DNA of 64,000 bases, taken from UMGS1696 sp963642885 (lineage in GTDB: Bacteria; Bacillota; Clostridia; Oscillospirales; CAG-272). The translations under genes were made by a program, and so were the position numbers. The notes beneath the pieces were generated by a model, which did not search any database, was not told the origin of the DNA, and saw nothing but the letters and a program-made list of their open reading frames with translations. Position 1 is the first letter of the stretch, and each line of letters opens with the position of its first letter. Below, in pieces: positions 32,384-40,505 of the stretch. Location: the NCBI GenBank assembly GCA_963642885.1, contig CAVIJI010000005.1, positions 22,718 through 86,717 on the forward strand, given 5' to 3'.

Positions 32384-33174
32384 TACTGTTCATCATTCGG
32401 AGCGGCACCGTGCCATGCAACATTGTTTTCCATGTAGGAAACGCCCTTGCCCTTTGTGGAGTGGCTGATGATTACAGAGGGCTTGTCTGTGCATTCTCTT
32501 GCTGCCTTGTATGCCGCCTCGATTGAATCGAAGTCATGCGCACAGCATTCGATTACGTTCCAGCCGAAAGCCTTGAACTTTGTGTCGTACGGAGTAGGAT
32601 TCATTACCTCTGCAATAGGGCCGTCGATCTGGAGACCGTTGAAGTCGATGAGCCAGCAGAGATTTGAGAGATGATAGTGAGATGCGAACATAGCCGCTTC
32701 CCATACCTGACCTTCTTCGGTTTCACCGTCACCGAGAATAGCATAGATACGAACCGATGTGTTGTCAAGCTTGTTGGCAAGAGCCATACCGCACGATGTA
32801 GATGCACCCTGGCCGAGAGAACCCGAGGTCATTTCAACACCGGGAGTGTGCTTCATGTCGGGATGTCCCTGAAGATAGCTGTCCGTGTGACGGAAGGTCT
32901 TAAGATCCTCAACGGGGAAGTATCCTCTGTGAGCGAGGGCGGAGTAAAGACCGGGGGCGCAATGTCCTTTGGAAAGAACAAGACGGTCACGATCGGGCTT
33001 CTTCGGATCCTTGGGATCGATGTTCATTTCTTCGAAGTACAGATATGTCAGTACATCGGCGATGGACAGGCTTCCGCCGGGATGTCCGCTTTTCGCTGAG
33101 TGAACGGCGTCAATGATGCCGACACGTATTTGGCGAGCGATTTCGGTGAGCTCGCATTTTCTTTTTGAATCCAT
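32350..33174 (-). CDS. Transketolase, N-terminal (thiamine diphosphate-binding) subunit
   Basis: The first half of a split transketolase, 274 residues, with AVHSAKSGHPGGSLSIADVLTYLYF near residue 20. The conserved LVLSKGHCAPGLYSALA is near 67. The thiamine diphosphate motif GDGETEEGQVWEAAMFA (~148) contains the Mg2+ ligand GDG and the N-end of the usual GDGx25-30N pattern, completed by WLIDFNGLQ. AAAGGTAAATAAATC precedes the ATG. It is transcribed from the promoter at 33240-33268 and followed by the C-terminal subunit. Split transketolases are usual in Clostridia and archaea. Confidence 0.95.
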   Translation of the reverse strand: MDSKRKCELTEIARQIRVGIIDAVHSAKSGHPGGSLSIADVLTYLYFEEMNIDPKDPKKPDRDRLVLSKGHCAPGLYSALAHRGYFPVEDLKTFRHTDSYLQGHPDMKHTPGVEMTSGSLGQGASTSCGMALANKLDNTSVRIYAILGDGETEEGQVWEAAMFASHYHLSNLCWLIDFNGLQIDGPIAEVMNPTPYDTKFKAFGWNVIECCAHDFDSIEAAYKAARECTDKPSVIISHSTKGKGVSYMENNVAWHGAAPNDEQYEIAMKDLGER

Positions 33175-33239
33175 GATTTATTTACCTTTCATGAGAATTG
33201 TGCCGCTTATTAATATAAGTTACATTTTTATATGGTTTT

Positions 33240-33268
33240 ATTTTAATATATTTTGCTCTCAATGTCAA
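33240..33268 (-). promoter_or_regulatory. Promoter of the split transketolase genes
   Basis: Minus strand TTGACA (33263-33268 on plus), 17 bp, TAAAAT (33240-33245 on plus). Confidence 0.8.
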
Positions 33269-33364
33269 GTGAAATTCGACTAAGATTTATGGCATTGCCG
33301 TGCAAAGGTCGTTTTCATTGCTCGGTTTATACCTGATTACGCCCGCATAGGTGAAATAAGCATA

Positions 33365-33395
33365 AAATCGCTCCGTCAAGTGAACGGAGCGATTT
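33365..33395 (-). terminator. Terminator of orphan solute-binding protein 2
   Basis: AAATCGCTCCGT/ACGGAGCGATTT, 12 perfect base pairs, 37 bases after the stop codon in the minus direction. Confidence 0.85.
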
Positions 33396-33431
33396 CATAA
33401 TGTCACATTATTCGAGCACCTTTACCGCATG

Positions 33432-34934
33432 TCAGTTTGCGGTATTTGCGTCAATCAGTGCAAGCATTTCATCAAGTGCGGTCTGAGAGCTTTCGTAATA
33501 TTTTTCGATCTGAGATACCATTACAAAATCCTTCTTGTTCGTTTGGTACGAGAAAATACTGCTCAGCTTGCTGAACCAACCGAAGCCTTCCGCCCAGTCG
33601 TATACCTTGGATGCGAGAACATAGTCGAGCATTTCCTTCGTTTCCTCGTCGCGTATCAGCTTTGAACCGAGAATGAGCTCGTACAAGGTGTTGTTGACAG
33701 TATCGGTGGAATAGCCGCTCATTACATCAAGCACAACGGCGCTGAGCTCGGGATCCGAGACAGATGTGGGAATCGACATTGAGGTACACCAAATCGGGTT
33801 TACAAGAGAACTGTAGGCTTCCTGTTCCTCGGAATATTTCGGAAGCGGAAGAAGAGTGAAGTCGGATTCCATATCGCGGAATTCGTTTATGCATCCGAGC
33901 AGCTCGTAATAAAGAACATTGCGGTCTTCCTTCATCATCGTACAGCAGGTTCCGTTGTCGCCCTGGTAGATTGAGCTTGAACTGACGACGGTGTTGTATA
34001 TTTTTTCAGCCGCATTCAGGTAAGATTCTTCCTTGCACGCAATAACGGGAACGCCGTTTTCGTCCATATGCGTGTTGAGCGCACCGGAGCCGCTCATAAG
34101 ATGGTAGAGCGCGCCGCCGTTGTCGCAGAAGCCCCATGCATCGGTTTTGTCCATCTTACCGTCGCCGTTTATATCGTTCGTTACGGCATCGGCAATGCTC
34201 ATCATGTTGTCAAGTGTCCACTTGCCTTCACGGACAAGCTCTTTCGGATTGGTTAACGAATTCTGCCCGATAACGTTCATATTGCAGAAAATAACCGGTA
34301 CCGCATAGTCATCGAAAACATTGTAGTGCCCTGCTACCGTGTAGAGAACCTCGTTTTTGTAGGTGAAGTTCGAGATAATGTTCTGATCCCACCACGGTGC
34401 GGATAAGTCCATTCCCGAGAGGGATTTCAAATTATAGACTTTGCTGTTTATTCCGAGCGTTATATTATAACTCAGACTGTACAGTACAAGGTCGCAGTTG
34501 TCGTCTCCGGACATGACGGAGTTGGTTACATAAGTCGAGATGTCGCCCACATCGAATACGGGACTTATTTTTACGTTCAATAGGTCTTCCGTGAGAATGT
34601 TGCGCTTGTACACGGCATCGTTGTAGCTGTCGCCTGTTTCCGATTCATAGTATACCTCGTTGGCATCGGAGCTTATCTTGCCGTAGAAAAAGGTTCCGGG
34701 TGAGTATGCGAGAATGCGGTAGCCGTATCCCATGTAGTCGTGGTCACCGTATTTTGCCGCAACGGTGTCTGTGACGGTTGTTTCGGATTCAACCGCGGGT
34801 GTCTCATCAACCGATGCGATACTGCTGTCGTCTGTCTGTGACTGCACCTCGGACGTATCGCCGCACGATGCAAACGTTCCGCAGAGCATAAGGGCAGCGA
34901 GCAAAAGTGAAACTCGTGATCTTGCGTTTGCCAT
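33432..34934 (-). CDS. ABC sugar-type extracellular solute-binding lipoprotein (orphan 2)
   Basis: A lipoprotein: signal MANARSRVSLLLAALMLCGTFA with Cys anchor in FASCGD, then a Ser/Thr/Glu-rich linker to about residue 60. The solute-binding fold contains YNDAVYKRNILTEDLLNVKI near 95, WDQNIISNFTYKNEVLYTVAGHYN, and the calcium-like loop NDINGDGKMDKTDAWG. ATG 34934 is selected over an upstream one at 35006 because AAGGAGATTTCATT precedes it and the promoter at 34974-35002 would leave the longer frame untranslated. It is transcribed alone: the promoter is immediately upstream, the terminator downstream, and no permease is nearby. Ligand unknown; probably an oligosaccharide given the divergent alpha-mannosidase. 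Confidence 0.9.
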   Translation of the reverse strand: MANARSRVSLLLAALMLCGTFASCGDTSEVQSQTDDSSIASVDETPAVESETTVTDTVAAKYGDHDYMGYGYRILAYSPGTFFYGKISSDANEVYYESETGDSYNDAVYKRNILTEDLLNVKISPVFDVGDISTYVTNSVMSGDDNCDLVLYSLSYNITLGINSKVYNLKSLSGMDLSAPWWDQNIISNFTYKNEVLYTVAGHYNVFDDYAVPVIFCNMNVIGQNSLTNPKELVREGKWTLDNMMSIADAVTNDINGDGKMDKTDAWGFCDNGGALYHLMSGSGALNTHMDENGVPVIACKEESYLNAAEKIYNTVVSSSSIYQGDNGTCCTMMKEDRNVLYYELLGCINEFRDMESDFTLLPLPKYSEEQEAYSSLVNPIWCTSMSIPTSVSDPELSAVVLDVMSGYSTDTVNNTLYELILGSKLIRDEETKEMLDYVLASKVYDWAEGFGWFSKLSSIFSYQTNKKDFVMVSQIEKYYESSQTALDEMLALIDANTAN

Positions 34935-34973
34935 AATGAAATCTCCTTTGCATAAAATAAATTTGTTGAAAAC

Positions 34974-35002
34974 AGTATAACATAACGAAAATTCCTTGTC
35001 AA
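34974..35002 (-). promoter_or_regulatory. Promoter of orphan solute-binding protein 2
   Basis: Minus strand TTGACA (34997-35002 on plus), 17 bp, TATACT (34974-34979 on plus). Confidence 0.88.
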
Positions 35003-35096
35003 GCACCTATATAAAAATAAAAAAACGCACAAAATAAAATTAACTATAAAATAGTTGTACCGAATCATGCGACACAAATCAGGATTATACGTAAGA

Positions 35097-35528
35097 GCAG
35101 GAGGATTAACGAACAATTATAACTGAACTGAATCCTGCGAGACAATTGGGATAAACTTTGGAGAATGCTTCATTGTATGAAGCATTCTCGAGGAGCAGGC
35201 GGATAACGAACAATTATAACTGAACTGAATCCTGCGACACGATTGGTAGAAACTTTGGAGAATGCTTCATTGTATGAAGCATTCTCGAGGAGCAGGCGGA
35301 TAACGAACAATTATAACTGAACTGAATCCTGCGACACGATTGGTAGAAACTTTGGAGAATGCTTCATTGTATGAAGCATTCTCGAGGAGCAGGCGGATTA
35401 ACGAACAATTGTAACTGAACTGAATCCTGCGACACGATTGGTAGAAACTTTGGAGAATGCTTCATTGTATGAAGCATTCTCGAGGAGCAGGCGGATAACG
35501 AACAATTACAGCTGAGGTATATCCTGCG
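35097..35528. repeat. Tandem array of ~97-bp units with two hairpins each, between divergent promoters
   Basis: Units start at 35097, 35195, 35292, 35389 and 35487 (spacing 98, 97, 97, 98; the last is partial). Each has an M1-like palindrome with arms GCAGG and CCTGC (interior starting GGATAACGAACAATT) and an M2 hairpin, GAGAATGCTTCAT-TGT-ATGAAGCATTCTC in four copies (35161, 35258, 35355, 35453). The last M1 abuts the -35 box of the alpha-mannosidase promoter. The first unit and the last differ most from the middle ones. The 34935-35598 interval holds no gene. Confidence 0.93.
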
Positions 35529-35532
35529 ACAC

Positions 35533-35561
35533 TTGACAAAAAAAGCATAATTTACTATAAT
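35533..35561 (+). promoter_or_regulatory. Consensus promoter of the alpha-mannosidase gene
   Basis: TTGACA (35533-35538), 17 bp, TATAAT (35556-35561): a perfect sigma-A consensus, placed directly at the end of the tandem array. Confidence 0.92.
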
Positions 35562-35598
35562 CATAGTCGGAAAACAATATTCTGCTTTGGAGGTAGAA

Positions 35599-38454
35599 AT
35601 GGCTACATTATTTCAGAAATATGCCGCACTGAAGGTGCGCATAGGAGGCAACCGTGAAATCCACGGCTATGAGGAAACGTTCGGTATGCCGCGCGAGGAG
35701 CAGCAGCGTATCACTCCCGTTCCGCGTTATGTCGTTCGTATTTTGTCGGAAATCGAATTTTCGATTCGTCTGTCGAATTCTCTCGGCGGCAAATATGACA
35801 GCGTAATCGATTCCGCACTCGATTATCTTTCATCCGTGGTCGATGAGGAAGGCTGCATAACAAAATCCGCCGCAGCAGGGGCGGAAAAAATGCTCATGCC
35901 TCTCGCATCCGACGCAAAGGAGTATAAGCTTATTCTCGCCGGTCATGCACATATAGATATGAACTGGATGTGGAGCTGGCATGAAACCGTTGCCGCTACC
36001 ATAGCAACATTCACGACAATGCTCAATATTATGGATGAGTATCCCGAATTCTGCTTCAGCCAATCTCAAACAGCGGTTTATAAAATAATAGACGACTACG
36101 CTCCCGAGCTTCACGACAGAATCAAGGCACGTATCGACGAGGGCAGATGGGAGGTAACCTCATCAGCTTGGGTTGAAAACGATAAGAATATGCCGAATAC
36201 GGAATCTATCGTTCGTCATATAGGCTATTCTAAGAAGTATCTCGCCGAAAAATGGGGCATCGCGGCCGATCGCCTTGAGGTTGATTTCTCTCCCGATACA
36301 TTCGGTCACAGCGCGTTCCTTCCCGAACTCGATAATTACGGCGGAGTCAAATACTATTATCATTGCCGTGCTCTCGACGGAAACAACGCACTCTATCGTT
36401 GGAAGGCTCCGTCCGGTAAGGAACTGATCGTTTACCGCGAACAGCACTGGTATAACAGCGGTATTTCCCCGAAGCCCGCTATGTCGCTTATAGACATTTC
36501 CGAAAGAAGCGGCGGACTTAAAACCGGACTCGTTGTGTACGGCGTGGGCGACCACGGCGGCGGACCTACAAGACGTGACGTGGAGAGAGGCATAGAGATG
36601 CAGGGCTGGCCTGTATTCCCGACAATTAAATTCGGTACGGTGCGCGAATTCTTCAAGGAAGCTGAAACAGTACGCGAAAAGCTCCCCGTAGTGGATCACG
36701 AGCTGAACTTTATCTTCCCCGGATGCTATACCACTCAGTCAAGAGTCAAGAAGGGAAATCGTCAGGCGGAAGGAGCTCTTTCGGAGGCCGAAACGGCACT
36801 TGCTTTTGCACATGTGCGTGCAGGCGCTCAGGTGCATTCCGAAGCAATAGAGAACGCATGGCAGAAGGTTCTCTTCACACATTTCCACGATATTCTGACA
36901 GGCTCTTGCGTACAGGACAGCCGTGAACACGCAATGGGACTGTTCCAGGATGCTCTCGCAACGGCAAATACCGAGACATCTCTCGCATTGGGTAAGCTTT
37001 CCGCGAAAATCGATACTTCTATGATTAAAACCGTATGCGATCCGAATTCACAGGCCGAGGGCGCAGGCGCGGGCTACAATGTCGAACATTTCGCAGGCCG
37101 TGCCGCAGACGAAAGAGGATGCGGCTTAACGAGAATCTGGAACGTGTTCAATAATACATATGCGGACCGCGAGGAGCCTGTCGAAATTACGGTATGGGAC
37201 TGGGTCGGCGATATGCGCTATATCAAGGTAACCGACGCGTACGGCAAGGATATCGAATTCCAGCTCATCGACGGCGGACTCCAACAGTATTGGGATCATA
37301 AATATTTCCGCTTCCTCGCATATCTTAAGGTTCCCGCGATGGGATATACCACGGTTGTACTTAAGCAGGGCGAGATGGGCGATTACCCCGTATACCTCCA
37401 GCCGCAGGGAAGAACAAGCGGAGAAGACAGAAACTATGTACTCGAAAACGAGTATGTGCGTTATGAATTCGACTACGCTACAGGTGAAATGCTTTCACTC
37501 AAAGATAAAGAAAGCGGCATGGAATATATCGCTCCCGGCAAACGCGGCGGCGTTGTGCTGATTGACACCAACCGTCATAACTCGAACGCATGGAATATCG
37601 GCACACATCTCGAATTCTATCCCGTAACCTCCGTAAATAATATTCACCGTTCAATCGGCGGAGGACTTCGTAAGGGCTTTAAATTCGACGCTAAAATAAG
37701 AAATTCGAATGTGTCGGTAGAATATACCCTCGATAAGGGCGCCAAGGCGGTTAAGGCTCATATCAGAGTCGACTGGAGTGAGGTCGGCGGAGAGAAAATT
37801 CCCGTGCTTTCATATGTACTTCCGACAAACACGGAATGTGATAAGTTCGCATATAATGTTCCCGGAGGACGCATGGTACGTGACGCCGCGGAAGCCGACA
37901 GACCCGGACTCACATACATTACAACGTACGCGGGAGAGGGCAGCGTCAACCCCGGTATAATTTCCGACAGCAAATACGGCTTCAGAGGTATTGTCAGAGA
38001 CGGTAAGGCAGTGGCGGAATGCACGCTTATCAATACCGCGACGAGCCCCGATCCGTATCCCGAAAGAGGCATACACGAGATTAATCTCACAATCGGTTTG
38101 TTCCCGTCAGATCCGTGCGAGGCGGAAAAGTGCTCTGTTCGTGCCGTGCATAATATGACTCCCGTAAGCACGGGCTCTCATAACGGCGAGCTCAAGCCCG
38201 ACGGCGAATTTTTGAAGTTCGGCGGTGACGGAGTCGTTCTGTCATCCGTATACGCCGAGGACGATAAGCTCTGCGTGCGCTGCTACTCTGTATCGGAAAA
38301 AGAGACCGAGGTAACAATCGATGCTCTGTCCGATGTAAAGGAAGCATACACGGCCGATTTGTTAGAGAACAAGACAGGTGACGCCGCCGTAAACGGCTCG
38401 ACGGTAAAGGCAAAGCTTGCACCCTACACAACCGCTACAATTGTTATTAAATAA
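35599..38454 (+). CDS. Alpha-mannosidase, glycoside hydrolase family 38, cytoplasmic
   Basis: Cleaves alpha-mannosidic bonds of imported oligosaccharides, using a zinc ion. The catalytic domain begins with LILAGHAHIDMNWMWSW (zinc His and Asp) and continues with WVENDKNMPNTESIVRHI. The nucleophile is the Asp of DFSPDTFGHSAF (about residue 232). TEFHHDILTGS-like FTHFHDILTGSC supplies a further zinc histidine. A central three-helix bundle and a large C-terminal beta domain follow; total 951 residues. ATG 35599 is chosen because GGAGG (35589-35593) lies five bases before it. There is no signal peptide. Codon use is strongly biased, suggesting high expression, in line with the consensus promoter. 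Confidence 0.95.
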   Translation: MATLFQKYAALKVRIGGNREIHGYEETFGMPREEQQRITPVPRYVVRILSEIEFSIRLSNSLGGKYDSVIDSALDYLSSVVDEEGCITKSAAAGAEKMLMPLASDAKEYKLILAGHAHIDMNWMWSWHETVAATIATFTTMLNIMDEYPEFCFSQSQTAVYKIIDDYAPELHDRIKARIDEGRWEVTSSAWVENDKNMPNTESIVRHIGYSKKYLAEKWGIAADRLEVDFSPDTFGHSAFLPELDNYGGVKYYYHCRALDGNNALYRWKAPSGKELIVYREQHWYNSGISPKPAMSLIDISERSGGLKTGLVVYGVGDHGGGPTRRDVERGIEMQGWPVFPTIKFGTVREFFKEAETVREKLPVVDHELNFIFPGCYTTQSRVKKGNRQAEGALSEAETALAFAHVRAGAQVHSEAIENAWQKVLFTHFHDILTGSCVQDSREHAMGLFQDALATANTETSLALGKLSAKIDTSMIKTVCDPNSQAEGAGAGYNVEHFAGRAADERGCGLTRIWNVFNNTYADREEPVEITVWDWVGDMRYIKVTDAYGKDIEFQLIDGGLQQYWDHKYFRFLAYLKVPAMGYTTVVLKQGEMGDYPVYLQPQGRTSGEDRNYVLENEYVRYEFDYATGEMLSLKDKESGMEYIAPGKRGGVVLIDTNRHNSNAWNIGTHLEFYPVTSVNNIHRSIGGGLRKGFKFDAKIRNSNVSVEYTLDKGAKAVKAHIRVDWSEVGGEKIPVLSYVLPTNTECDKFAYNVPGGRMVRDAAEADRPGLTYITTYAGEGSVNPGIISDSKYGFRGIVRDGKAVAECTLINTATSPDPYPERGIHEINLTIGLFPSDPCEAEKCSVRAVHNMTPVSTGSHNGELKPDGEFLKFGGDGVVLSSVYAEDDKLCVRCYSVSEKETEVTIDALSDVKEAYTADLLENKTGDAAVNGSTVKAKLAPYTTATIVIK

Positions 38455-38478
38455 GATGAACCGTTAAGCTCGGTTTTC

Positions 38479-38508
38479 GAACGGCATCCTCACGTGAGGA
38501 TGCCGTTC
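38479..38508 (+). terminator. Hairpin after the alpha-mannosidase gene
   Basis: GAACGGCATCCTC and GAGGATGCCGTTC are perfect arms closing on ACGT. The following T-run is interrupted (TTATGT), so termination may be incomplete. Confidence 0.75.
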
Positions 38509-38545
38509 TTATGTAAAAATTATTATATTTCGTAATGTTTTGGAA

Positions 38546-38586
38546 TTGCATTTACGAAAGACATGTGCTATAATACACATGTCTTT
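38546..38586 (+). promoter_or_regulatory. fucI promoter with palindromic operator straddling the -10 box
   Basis: A weak -35 TTGCAT (38546-38551), 17 bp, and TATAAT (38569-38574) with an upstream TG. Perfect 11-bp arms AAAGACATGTG (38557-38567) and CACATGTCTTT (38576-38586) surround the 8-bp centre CTATAATA. A dimeric repressor bound here would occlude the -10 box. Confidence 0.82.
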
Positions 38587-38617
38587 AAGAAATCTTTAAA
38601 GAGAGAGGTAAATTAAA

Positions 38618-40423
38618 ATGGCTGAATCAAGACTTGTCGGAAGCTATCCCGTTATAGGTATTCGTCCGACTATCGACGGAAGACGCGGAGCACTTAAGGT
38701 TCGCGAATCCCTCGAAGAACAGACAATGAACATGGCAAAAAGCGCAGCTAAGCTTTTTACCGAAAATCTCCGTTATACAAACGGTGAGCCCGTTAAGGTA
38801 GTTATTGCCGATACAACCATTGGTCGTGTAGGCGAAAGCGCGGCTTGTGCGGACAAATTCAAGAAGGAAGGCGTAGATATTACGCTTACCGTTACTCCCT
38901 GCTGGTGCTACGGCTCCGAAACAATGGACCAGGATCCCAATACCATTAAGGCCGTATGGGGCTTCAACGGAACAGAGCGTCCCGGCGCCGTATATCTCGC
39001 ATCCGTTCTCGCCACACACGCTCAGAAGGGACTCCCCGCATTCGGTATTTACGGTCATGACGTTCTCGATGCCGACGACACATCTATTCCCGCAGACGTA
39101 GAAGAAAAGCTTCTCCGTTTCGGACGTGCCGCTGTAGCCGCAGCTACAATGAGAGGTAAGTCGTACCTCCAGATAGGCTCTATCTGCATGGGTATCGGCG
39201 GCTCCATCATGGACTCCCGCTTCATGGAAGAATATCTCGGCATGAGAGTAGAATCCGTTGACGAGGTTGAAATCATCCGCCGTATGACAGAAGGCATCTA
39301 TGACGAAGCCGAATATCAGAAGGCTCTCGCATGGACAAAGGCTAAGTGCAAGGAATCCTTCGACAAGAATCCTCCCGAACTTCAGAAGACACGTGAGGTT
39401 AAGGATGAACAGTGGGAATTCGTTGTTAAGATGATGGTTATTATCAAAGACCTCATGAACGGCAATAAGAACCTTCCCGAAGGACGCGAAGAAGAAATGG
39501 TCGGCCATAACGCTCTCGCAGCAGGATTCCAGGGCCAGAGACAGTGGACAGACTTCTATCCGAACGGCGACTTCTCCGAAGCGCTTCTCAACTCCTCGTT
39601 CGACTGGAACGGCGCACGTGAACCGTACGTTCTCGCAACCGAAAACGATATTCTGAACGGTCTCGGAATGATGTTCATGAAGCTTCTTACAAACCGTGCT
39701 CAGATTTTCGCCGACGTTCGTACATATTGGTCGGGCGAATCCGTTAAGAGAGTTACAGGCTACGAAATCGAAGGACACGCAAAGGAAGCTAACGGCTTCA
39801 TCCACCTCATCAACTCCGGTGCTGCCTGCCTTGATGCCTGCGGTGAAGTTACGGATGAAAACGGCAATGCCGTTATTAAGCCGTGGTATGACATGACCGA
39901 CGAAGATTGCGAAAAGGTTCTCGCAGCCACAGAGTGGGCTCCCGCAGACCTCGGATACTTCAGAGGCGGCGGATATTCTTCACGTTTCTCCACCAGAGCC
40001 GAAATGCCCGCTACAATGATCAGACTTAACCTCGTAGAAGGTCTCGGCCCGATGCTTCAGATCGCAGAAGGCTGGACTGTAAAGCTTCCCGAAGAAGTTA
40101 ACGATGCTCTTTGGAAGAGAACAGACTATACATGGCCTTCAACATGGTTCACACCCAGATGCACAGGCAAGGGTGCGTTCAAGACAGCATACGATGTAAT
40201 GAACAACTGGGGCGCTAACCACGGTGCCATCAGCTACGGTCATGTAGGTGCAGACCTTATCACACTCTGCTCAATCCTCAGAATACCGGTAGCAATGCAC
40301 AATGTTCCCGAAGAAAAGATTTTCCGTCCCGCATGCTGGAACGCATTCGGTATGGATAAGGAAGGCGCCGACTTCAGAGCCTGCGCTAACTACGGCCCTC
40401 AGTTCAAGAGAGTAGCAAAATAA
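38618..40423 (+). CDS. fucI: L-fucose isomerase
   Basis: Converts L-fucose to L-fuculose (also D-arabinose to D-ribulose) in the cytoplasm. The 601-residue length and sequence match FucI: N-terminal YPVIGIRPTIDGRRGALKVRE, IYGHDVL, ICMGIGGSIMD, and the Mn2+ ligands Glu342 in ATEND, Asp366 in IFADVRT and His535 in GANHGAISYGH. GAGAGG precedes the ATG. Codon use is the most biased in the window, indicating high expression. No fuculokinase or aldolase gene follows; the next gene is convergent after a terminator, so the rest of the pathway lies elsewhere. Regulation by a DNA-binding repressor is suggested by the palindrome over the -10 box. Confidence 0.97.
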   Translation: MAESRLVGSYPVIGIRPTIDGRRGALKVRESLEEQTMNMAKSAAKLFTENLRYTNGEPVKVVIADTTIGRVGESAACADKFKKEGVDITLTVTPCWCYGSETMDQDPNTIKAVWGFNGTERPGAVYLASVLATHAQKGLPAFGIYGHDVLDADDTSIPADVEEKLLRFGRAAVAAATMRGKSYLQIGSICMGIGGSIMDSRFMEEYLGMRVESVDEVEIIRRMTEGIYDEAEYQKALAWTKAKCKESFDKNPPELQKTREVKDEQWEFVVKMMVIIKDLMNGNKNLPEGREEEMVGHNALAAGFQGQRQWTDFYPNGDFSEALLNSSFDWNGAREPYVLATENDILNGLGMMFMKLLTNRAQIFADVRTYWSGESVKRVTGYEIEGHAKEANGFIHLINSGAACLDACGEVTDENGNAVIKPWYDMTDEDCEKVLAATEWAPADLGYFRGGGYSSRFSTRAEMPATMIRLNLVEGLGPMLQIAEGWTVKLPEEVNDALWKRTDYTWPSTWFTPRCTGKGAFKTAYDVMNNWGANHGAISYGHVGADLITLCSILRIPVAMHNVPEEKIFRPACWNAFGMDKEGADFRACANYGPQFKRVAK

Positions 40424-40438
40424 TCAAAGCATAAAATA

Positions 40439-40476
40439 ACGCCGAAGCTGTGATGCGGTTCATCACGCTTCGGCGT
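40439..40476. terminator. Bidirectional terminator between fucI and orphan solute-binding protein 3
   Basis: ACGCCGAAGC and GCTTCGGCGT arms with inner GTGATG/CATCAC pairing, followed by ATTTTTTATTTTTT. Confidence 0.92.
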
Positions 40477-40505
40477 ATTTTTTATTTTTTCGGTATATTA
40501 AGAGT

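Noticed and set aside
35364..35564. 66-residue minus-strand open frame in the 35 kb array
   Set aside because: Composed almost entirely of tandem-repeat sequence overlapping a consensus promoter; no coding evidence.
38627..39805. 392-residue open frame opposite fucI
   Set aside because: Antisense shadow produced by the strong codon bias of fucI.
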